DNA of 64,000 nt from Oenanthe sinensis (lineage: Eukaryota; Streptophyta; Magnoliopsida; Apiales; Apiaceae): contig CM053813.1 of assembly GCA_028671895.1 (NCBI GenBank), positions 45,292,501 to 45,356,500 on the forward strand, written 5' to 3'. Position numbers and translations under genes: made by a program. Positions 62,716 through 64,000 of the stretch are shown piece by piece. Position 1 is the first letter of the stretch. Each line of letters starts with the position of its first letter. The notes under the pieces were generated by a model that was not told the origin of the DNA, made no database searches, and saw nothing but the letters and a program-made list of their open reading frames with translations.

Positions 62716-62812
62716 GTCCGTTTAGTTTATCTTATAAGTACTAACTTATAAGTTAGAAATTATACGTAATTTTCAACTTAAAAGTTTCTTGTCCGGTATC
62801 CCAAACAGTGAC
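62716..62812. mobile_element. Small MITE-like sequence
   Basis: GTCCGTTTAG at the left and CCAAACAGTGAC at the right are approximate inverted ends, with self-complementary CTTATAAGT / ACTTATAAG inside. Similar in style to the element at 10728-10948. Confidence 0.35.
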
Positions 62813-62819
62813 TTAATTT

Positions 62820-63834
62820 GGTCCATTTAATTTAGTTCATAGATTATTGACTAGCGTAGTTAGTCGATGGGTTCATGCTGACTAATCATTGTCCATCTTC
62901 CTCTTATGTCATTTTTTCAGGTCATTCTTGTTCCACGAGACTGTATACGTAAGATGATATTATTATTGCTAATTAATTATTATGTGTACGTAGTTTTTAA
63001 TACTTGACATTATAATTAAAATTTTAATATAAAAGAAGATACAAGTAATGATTAAAATTAGAGGCACATAAAAACTAGTAATATATCTCTATTATGCAAG
63101 TATAAGTATAGGTAATTAACACGACGTTCATATAGTTTTTAGTTTTTGATTACATAAAATCTATACCAGCATTTTTTTAAAAGAAACAATTACTCCTATA
63201 AAATTTTACAATTCAAAGTTTACAGTAATACCTATAGGCTATATAACTAAGATTCGGATTGCTATTTAAAATTGTTTTTTTGTCCCAAAAAATGTTGGTG
63301 AAAAAAAGTGTTTAAAATTTTTAATGACTGTTTGATAATTTTTTTATGTATATTTTAATATATAGTATAAAACATTAATATTTTAGGTTTAAAAATTGCA
63401 GTTGTTTTATGCAAAATATGAAAATCAGTTTTTTTCAAAAATGGAGAACATTTTTTTTTAATAACAATTTTTAAACCAAAAATAATTTTAGGACTGCTTT
63501 TAGATTTAACAAACACTTTTTCATCTCTTTTTCAACAAAAAAATAGTAATATCAAACGGACCTAACAGACATTACAAGCCGGACCCATATTGCACCCTCC
63601 ACGTGACACTTTCTTCTTTTAAAATTTGATTGAACGTAGGTCAATCTAACTCTCTGGTTTCATATTTTTCCTCTTAGAACTATTTAATAAACATCCATTA
63701 ATATTATTTCTTACTTATTTCTTCGCATACTAAAATGTGATTATATTATTATTTTATAATTTAAAATAAATATGAAAATTACTAATTTTAATAACATTAC
63801 TGAAAATAACAATAATAGTAAATAAAAAATCATA
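62820..63834. other. Intergenic, no gene seen
   Basis: AT-rich DNA with T- and A-runs and no supported feature. Confidence 0.5.
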
Positions 63835-64000
63835 TTCCCTCTATCGCATTTTACATGTTATTTTTGAAAATATTACACATATTAAAAAAAGGTTAGTTAA
63901 ATAATTTATTTCCTTATCTATTCCTAATAATTACATTAAATTAAATTAAATTATTTATAAATTTAAATTAGTCAAATATTAGAAGTAGTAGTAGAAGGGT
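63835..64000. mobile_element. Stowaway-like MITE, cut by the window end
   Basis: TA followed by TTCCCTCTATCGCATTTTAC, resembling a Stowaway left end. A similar start (TTCCCTACATCTCATTTTAC) occurs near 26380. The right end lies outside the window. Confidence 0.35.

Overview
This is AT-rich nuclear DNA from a flowering plant, most likely a eudicot. The evidence is two intronless bHLH genes of the MYC-related IIId (JAM) type, a canonical MIR166 hairpin, and a dense layer of plant transposons: Ty1-copia, TRIM/SMART-like elements, hAT, PIF/Harbinger, Stowaway, pogo-like and CACTA-like pieces. I cannot name the species. All similarity statements here come from reading by eye; no search was run. Layout: 1-1.5 kb holds decayed, exon-like pieces of an unidentified minus-strand gene with an AT-hook motif. 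A short poly(A)-ended retroposon with a 12-bp target duplication lies at 5.0-5.8 kb. MIR166 is on the plus strand at about 8.54-8.68 kb. A degenerate tract rich in CCGAA words covers 9.7-11.4 kb. At 15.6-17.1 kb there is a non-coding LTR element (SMART-like) whose 3' end is also present in opposite orientation, giving a large imperfect palindrome. Between 17 and 28 kb I found only AT-rich DNA with repeat remnants. Gene 1 (bHLH) is at 28.1-29.6 kb. A truncated, decayed copia retrotransposon occupies 31.4-37.1 kb and carries an unusual swarm of ATCAATTGAT-like words. From 37 to 55 kb there are LTR remnants, a CACTA-like end, and two hAT elements that each contain another transposon. Gene 2 (bHLH) is at 55.2-56.7 kb. 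The remainder to 64 kb is MITEs and duplicated non-coding sequence. Logic of the locus: the two bHLH genes are tandem, same-strand duplicates about 25.6 kb apart. Non-coding blocks that I call A and B follow both genes in the same order, and a possible extra B copy lies upstream of gene 1, so the duplicated unit is larger than the gene itself. By family knowledge the bHLH proteins should act in jasmonate-responsive transcription. MIR166 should target HD-ZIP III mRNAs and has no obvious functional tie to the bHLH pair.
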